Positions 59,404 through 64,000 of a DNA stretch of 64,000 nt are shown here, in pieces. The DNA is taken from positions 66,746 through 130,745 of the forward strand of contig JBNKKR010000004.1 in the NCBI GenBank assembly GCA_050291935.1, in the 5' to 3' direction. Position numbers and translations under genes: made by a program. The notes under the pieces are model-generated. The model worked only from the letters and a program-made list of their open reading frames with translations, did not search any database and was not told where the DNA came from. This DNA comes from Desulfocapsa sp050291935. Its GTDB lineage: Bacteria > Desulfobacterota > Desulfobulbia > Desulfobulbales > Desulfocapsaceae. Each line of letters begins with the position of its first letter. Within the stretch, counting starts at the first letter, position 1.

Positions 59404-61845
59404 TTAAGGGGCAACACCCAGCTCTTTTTCTTTTTCATGGACAGCCATTCGTGTCTTGATGGCTGTATCAGGAATAAGAGACATGGAGTCGATACCAAGT
59501 TCAACCAAAAATGTTGCAAACTCAGGGAAATCGGATGGTCCCTGACCGCATATGCCGATCTTTTTACTGCGGCGTTTGGCGGTTTTGATAACCATACGGA
59601 TCATATCTTTTACTGATTCATCACGCTCGTCCGCGATACCAGCGATCAATCCTGAATCACGGTCAAGACCAAAGGTGAGCTGGGTGAGATCGTTTGATCC
59701 TATGGAAAAGCCGTCAAAAATATCAGCAAAGGCATCCGCTGAAATGACGTTGCTTGGGATCTCACACATCACATAGAGCTCAAGTCCGTTTTCACCTTGC
59801 ACCAGTCCGCAATCCTTCATAACTTCAACAACTTTTTTACCTTCTTCTGGTGTACGACAGAAAGGAACCATAAGCTTTATATTGTCCATTCCCATTTCGT
59901 TACGTGCCTTTTTAAGTCCTTGGCATTCCAGTTCAAAAGCAGGACGATATTTAGGATCGTAATAACGAGACGCCCCCCGCCATCCAATCATTGGATTTTC
60001 TTCTTCGGGTTCGTAGAGGGTCCCGCCGGCAAGATTTGCATACTCATTACTCTTGAAATCAGAGAGACGGACAATAACATCATTTGGATAGAAGGCGGCA
60101 GCGATTCGCCCGACACCCTCAGCAACTTTATCCACAAAGAACTGTTTTTTGTCCTGATATGCACCTGTTTTGGCATCAATGGCAGCAACAATCTCCTGTT
60201 TTTCCGGATCACTTGACTGTTTGAGTTCTTCGTAGTTATACAGGGCCAAGGGGTGTAGTCCGATATGAGAGTTGATAATAAATTCTTCACGGGCAAGACC
60301 TACGCCGTCATTGGGGATCTGGCATTCTGTAAATGCCTTTTCGGGAATGGCAAGGTTCATCATGATTTTTGTTTTGGTGGCCGGTAAATTGCCAAGATCC
60401 TGTTTTTCAATATCGAATTTCAGAAGTCCTTCATAGACAAACCCGGTTTCGCCTTCTGCCGATGACGCTGTGATCTCCATGCCGGTTGTGATGTGTTTGG
60501 TCGCATCACCCGTACCGATTACACAAGGAATACCCAATTCACGGGAGATGATTGCCGCATGGCAGGTACGTCCTCCACGGTTAGTGATAATGGCCCCGGC
60601 GATTTTCATGATGGGTTCCCAATCGGGATCCGTCATGTCTGTTACCAGTACTTCGCCCTTTTTGAATGTACCAATATCTTTTACATCTTCAATAACATGG
60701 GCAACGCCCTGGCCGATTTTTGCGCCAACGGCTAATCCCTCTACCAGAACCTTTCCTGTCTCTTTAAGTTTATAGGTTTCCATAACCCCACTACCGGCCT
60801 GGGAATGGACGGTTTCAGGACGGGCCTGGACTATAAAGAGATCTCCGGTACCAACGTTTACTCCATCACCATCTTTGGCCCACTCAATATCCATTCCCTT
60901 GCCGTAATGGTCTTCGATAATACAGGCCCATTCGGCAAGTTTAAGGATTTCATCATCACTGATAACGTAGCTGTTCCGCTCTTCCTGGGTTGTTTCGACA
61001 TTTTTCACCGGTTCCGGGGTGGAAGGATCGTTGTCGTAGATCATCTTGATCTCTTTTGATCCCACTTTTTTGGAAACGATGGGCCGTTTGCCTTCCTTTA
61101 ATTTTGGTTTGTATACGTAATATTCGTCAGGATTTACCGCTCCCTGGACCACATTTTCTCCAAGCCCCCAGGCACCGGTGATAAAACAGGCATCCTTAAA
61201 GCCTGATTCCGTGTCGATTGTAAATAAAACACCGGAAGAGGCGGAATCGGAACGTGCCATTTTTTGGACGGTTATGGAAAGGTACACATCAAACTGTCCG
61301 AAACCCTGGTGTTGACGATAGGAGATAGCACGGTTGGTGAAAAGTGACGCAAAACAGTTGCGGCAGTTCTGGATAATATTGTCATACCCATGAATGTTCA
61401 GGTAGGTTTCCTGCTGGCCGGCAAATGAAGCATCGGGAAGATCCTCAGCCGTGGCGGAAGAACGGACAGCAACGTCACAATTCTCACCATACTGGGCTTC
61501 CATTTTTTTGTAGGCCTCAATAATGGCATCACGGAGGTCGTCCGGGAACTCTGCATTGCGGATGATATTGCGACATTTTTCGCCGCGCTCGGCCAGGTTC
61601 TGCATATCCTCAGTATTAAGATCAGCTAATACGTCTCGAATTTCCTGTTCTATTCCTGCTTCCTTTAACAGGTAGCGGTATGCATATGCAGTGATGGCAA
61701 ATCCATGGGGAACAGCAACACCTTTTGCAGTGAGATGTTGATACATTTCGCCAAGGGATGCGTTTTTACCACCAACCAAAGGTACATCGTCTATGCCAAT
61801 GTCATCAAACCACAGAATTAATTCCTTGTCATGACTACTAGCCAT
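59404..61845 (-). CDS. ppsA: Phosphoenolpyruvate synthase
   Basis: 813 residues. The N-terminal ATP-grasp part has VPLVGGKNASLGEMYQ and VAVRSSATAEDLPDASFAGQ. The phosphohistidine domain has GGRTCHAAIISRELGIP (catalytic His). The C-terminal PEP/pyruvate domain has NPMIGWRGASRYYD, SIGSNDLTQLTFGLDRDS, and GICGQGPSDFPEFA (catalytic Cys). It converts pyruvate and ATP to PEP, AMP and phosphate, for gluconeogenesis. AGGAG precedes the ATG. It ends near the shared terminator. Confidence 0.96.
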   Translation of the reverse strand: MASSHDKELILWFDDIGIDDVPLVGGKNASLGEMYQHLTAKGVAVPHGFAITAYAYRYLLKEAGIEQEIRDVLADLNTEDMQNLAERGEKCRNIIRNAEFPDDLRDAIIEAYKKMEAQYGENCDVAVRSSATAEDLPDASFAGQQETYLNIHGYDNIIQNCRNCFASLFTNRAISYRQHQGFGQFDVYLSITVQKMARSDSASSGVLFTIDTESGFKDACFITGAWGLGENVVQGAVNPDEYYVYKPKLKEGKRPIVSKKVGSKEIKMIYDNDPSTPEPVKNVETTQEERNSYVISDDEILKLAEWACIIEDHYGKGMDIEWAKDGDGVNVGTGDLFIVQARPETVHSQAGSGVMETYKLKETGKVLVEGLAVGAKIGQGVAHVIEDVKDIGTFKKGEVLVTDMTDPDWEPIMKIAGAIITNRGGRTCHAAIISRELGIPCVIGTGDATKHITTGMEITASSAEGETGFVYEGLLKFDIEKQDLGNLPATKTKIMMNLAIPEKAFTECQIPNDGVGLAREEFIINSHIGLHPLALYNYEELKQSSDPEKQEIVAAIDAKTGAYQDKKQFFVDKVAEGVGRIAAAFYPNDVIVRLSDFKSNEYANLAGGTLYEPEEENPMIGWRGASRYYDPKYRPAFELECQGLKKARNEMGMDNIKLMVPFCRTPEEGKKVVEVMKDCGLVQGENGLELYVMCEIPSNVISADAFADIFDGFSIGSNDLTQLTFGLDRDSGLIAGIADERDESVKDMIRMVIKTAKRRSKKIGICGQGPSDFPEFATFLVELGIDSMSLIPDTAIKTRMAVHEKEKELGVAP

Positions 61846-62131
61846 CGTTATTTCTCCTACGTGAATAGATTATTGATATGAAAGATTCCAGAAATGAACC
61901 AATCATTTTCTATGAAAAATATACACTTTCAGCTTCTCACATTGAAATGTCAGGTGAAAGTAAAAAAATTTGATTTAATATATAAAAAAAAGTGCGCTTT
62001 CGTCAAGTGCAAGAATTATACTCTTCGTTTGCCACGATTTTATAGAAGTGGATTAGGAAATGTGATACCATTTTCAGTGCTTGTGTCCAGATACCCATCC
62101 GCCACCAAAACTTACTTTTGAGGGAACCAGT

Positions 62132-63868
62132 ATGTCACACAATGAAAGCATTAAAACACTGTACAAAAAGTGCAATATCGGCAAAAACCATGGGGAGAGT
62201 GAATATTTTTGCCTTGTGGAAGAATTGGTGCGCTTGCGTGCGCAGGAAGGGGAGAAATGGCAGAAAAATATTGATCAGACCTATTCACTGATATTGGATG
62301 AAATTATTTGCAATGATAATCCACCACGGACGCCGGTAAAATTTGGTACATCTGGATGGAGGGGGATGATAGGAAAAGATTTGGCTGTGCGTTCTGTTTC
62401 CTTTGTTACCGCTGCGATCCTTGAATTGTATTTTTCACTGGAAAAAGAGCCTGAACTGAGCAAATTTTTAGGTGTTTCGTCCCTTGCTGAGGCGAAAAAC
62501 CGTGGTTGTGTGCTTGGCTATGATAATCGTTTTGGTGGTGAAATATTTGCGGGAGCTGTGACAGAAGTATTGCGAAGGGCCGGGTTTGCCGTACATTACG
62601 CAGGGGAATGTACCACAGGGGTCCTTTCAGCAGCGGTATTGGAACTTGAGGCTGCTTTCTCCATTAATCTTACTCCATCACACAATCCCCTTGAATATGC
62701 CGGATTTAAATACAATGCTGCCGATGCAGGTCCTGCAGCCGCCGAGTTAACCGGTAGGATTACAAAAACGGCTCAAACGTTGATAAAGACCGGAAAATCG
62801 TCACTTGTGCATCTTGATAGCCCTGTTATTTCTGCGACGGAGCGAAATGATGTGAATGTTTTTGATGGCTTGGAGACCTGGAAAAGTTTGCTTCGTAAAA
62901 ACAAAAATATCCATGGGTTGGACTATGATGCCATCATTAAAGAATTTTCTGTAAATAAGGATCTGGTGGTGGCAATCGATTCTGTTCATGGCGCCTCCCG
63001 CATTCATATCCCATCCCTATTTGATAATTGTGGTGCCGAGCGTTTGATACGGTTGCGGGATAATGCTGATGTGACCTTTAACGGAATTGCCCCGGAACCT
63101 TCTTCAGTGAATATGCAAATGGTAACAAAGGCGCTTCAAAAGAGGGACGAAAAATTTAAAATTGGCGCGATAATTGATCCAGACGGCGATCGTATCCGCT
63201 TTACTGATGGAACAACAGAAATCAGTATGAACCAGTTTGGGGCCATGGCCTATCATTTCCTCCATGAATGGAAGGGTAAAAAAGGTATGGTTGCCAAAAG
63301 CGTTGCCACCTCCAATCTTGCCAATAGGCTTGCAAAAGTTTTTGGCGAGAAAACCTTTGAACCTAAGGTGGGGTTCAAGGAGTTTAAACCGGTGATTGGG
63401 GAGGCACTTGTCTATTTTGAAGAATCTGATGGCATTTCCATTATCGGTCATACTCCGGAGAAGGATGCTTATATCGGTCTTTTATTGGCATTTGATATGG
63501 TGCAGAGCCGGAAGCAAAACCTCGGTGACTATCTTTTAGAAATAGAAAAGGAGTTCGGAGCTTATTACCCTGATCGTGATGGATTACCTGTGAATGTAAA
63601 AGGGAAAGAGTTGCTGGCCAAACTCGCTAAACTTGAAAAATATGGTGTGGGGAGCATGGTACCCGTTGGCCAAAAGGAAGAAAAAATTACTGAGGTCATA
63701 GCCATTGATGGTAGGAAAATGGTCTTTGAAGATGGTTCCTGGCTGATGATAAGGCCTTCAGGGACAGAACCAAAGGTGCGTTTTTATGTTGAATCACGTA
63801 GTGGGAGCGGGACTGCTGCACTGGTACAGGCCGCAAAAGCCATGTTGGTTGAAATCGGTCTTGCTTGA
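62132..63868 (+). CDS. Alpha-D-phosphohexomutase (phosphoglucomutase/phosphomannomutase)
   Basis: 578 residues from ATG 62132, with GAGGGAAC upstream. Motifs in order: VKFGTSGWRGMIG, catalytic Ser in INLTPSHNPLEYAGFK, metal loop IIDPDGDRIRFT, a sugar loop (VYFEESDGIS), and phosphate-binding RPSGTEPKVRFYVESR. The N-terminal 65 residues before the TSGWRG element are extra. The enzyme interconverts hexose 1- and 6-phosphates; glucose versus mannose preference cannot be fixed. It could feed the sugar-nucleotide routes of the polysaccharide locus. Confidence 0.9.
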   Translation: MSHNESIKTLYKKCNIGKNHGESEYFCLVEELVRLRAQEGEKWQKNIDQTYSLILDEIICNDNPPRTPVKFGTSGWRGMIGKDLAVRSVSFVTAAILELYFSLEKEPELSKFLGVSSLAEAKNRGCVLGYDNRFGGEIFAGAVTEVLRRAGFAVHYAGECTTGVLSAAVLELEAAFSINLTPSHNPLEYAGFKYNAADAGPAAAELTGRITKTAQTLIKTGKSSLVHLDSPVISATERNDVNVFDGLETWKSLLRKNKNIHGLDYDAIIKEFSVNKDLVVAIDSVHGASRIHIPSLFDNCGAERLIRLRDNADVTFNGIAPEPSSVNMQMVTKALQKRDEKFKIGAIIDPDGDRIRFTDGTTEISMNQFGAMAYHFLHEWKGKKGMVAKSVATSNLANRLAKVFGEKTFEPKVGFKEFKPVIGEALVYFEESDGISIIGHTPEKDAYIGLLLAFDMVQSRKQNLGDYLLEIEKEFGAYYPDRDGLPVNVKGKELLAKLAKLEKYGVGSMVPVGQKEEKITEVIAIDGRKMVFEDGSWLMIRPSGTEPKVRFYVESRSGSGTAALVQAAKAMLVEIGLA

Positions 63869-63982
63869 AAATCTTAAGCATTGCTTTTTAACTCTTCGGT
63901 ATTAAAGTAGCAAAGCGCCAAAAAAATATTTTCCGAGTGAATCAGTCGGATAAGGATACAACAATACGTGGGAGTCTAAAGC

Positions 63983-64000
63983 ATGTGGGAATATACAGAT
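63983..64000 (+). CDS. Start of a gene, perhaps NifU-like Fe-S scaffold; cut by window edge
   Basis: Only six codons are visible, ATG TGG GAA TAT ACA GAT (MWEYTD), with GGGAG about eight bases upstream. NifU-type scaffold proteins in related bacteria often start with MWEYT. The match is very short and must be treated as a hint. Confidence 0.35.

Noticed and set aside
1..64000. CRISPR array or prophage
   Set aside because: No regularly spaced repeats and no phage structural, integrase or packaging genes were seen.

Overview
The window reads as chromosome of a Gram-negative, probably anaerobic member of the Desulfobacterota (the old Deltaproteobacteria). I would guess the Desulfobulbales side, but no rRNA or taxonomic marker is present to prove it. 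Supporting signs are the DAP-type murein genes, an O-antigen/capsule locus, c-type cytochrome and molybdopterin enzymes, PEP synthase, many two-component proteins and a mid-40s GC content by eye. The leftmost 8 kb is visibly AT-richer.

Region 1 (1-21.6 kb, nearly all minus strand) is a surface-polysaccharide locus. It holds UDP-GlcNAc/GalNAc-uronate genes (wbpO, wbpP), GDP-fucose genes (gmd, fcl), a Wzx-type flippase, a Wzy-like polymerase, three glycosyltransferases and two left-handed-beta-helix acyltransferases. Its middle (7.5-19.2 kb) is broken up by accessory DNA: hipBA, a DUF4143 ATPase, a SWIM-SNF2 helicase, an mntA-type nucleotidyltransferase with a decayed hepT, an ISL3 transposase remnant, a truncated and frameshifted second fcl, two fragments of AlbA/HATPase-type proteins, a 36-codon DUF4143 stub, a possible RelE/HigB remnant and a long imperfect palindrome.

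Region 2 (21.7-30.3 kb, plus strand) has dciA (DUF721), a cysteine synthase fused to a cysteinyl-tRNA-synthetase-like domain whose HIGH motif is gone, tRNA-Arg(UCU), a PhnD-like binding protein overlapping a sensor kinase, and a short molybdopterin oxidoreductase.

Region 3 (30.3-46.9 kb) is the division and cell wall (dcw) cluster: mraZ, rsmH, ftsL, an ftsI homologue, a murE-murF fusion, mraY, murD, murG, murC, murB, ftsQ, ftsA, ftsZ. MraZ-type GTGG repeats precede it. Two things are remarkable. The FtsI homologue keeps the fold, membrane anchor and PASTA domain but has lost all three transpeptidase motifs, and ftsW is absent (murD and murG overlap by one base). ddl is absent too. The cluster therefore makes lipid II and the Z-ring but encodes no active septal glycosyltransferase/transpeptidase pair.

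Region 4 (46.9-64 kb) is housekeeping and signalling: a radical SAM protein and sensor kinase downstream of ftsZ, a small cytochrome c, a receiver protein with a Cys-rich tail, a YafK-like L,D-transpeptidase-family protein, FlgO-type lipoproteins, a thioredoxin, a PHP phosphoesterase, an NtrC-type regulator, nadK, proC, a Trm112-like protein, ppsA, a phosphohexomutase, and the first codons of what looks like nifU.

The most unusual items are the pseudo-FtsI/no-FtsW dcw cluster and the CysK-pseudoCysRS fusion. Both keep full length and a conserved fold while losing catalytic signatures, which argues for changed function rather than simple decay.
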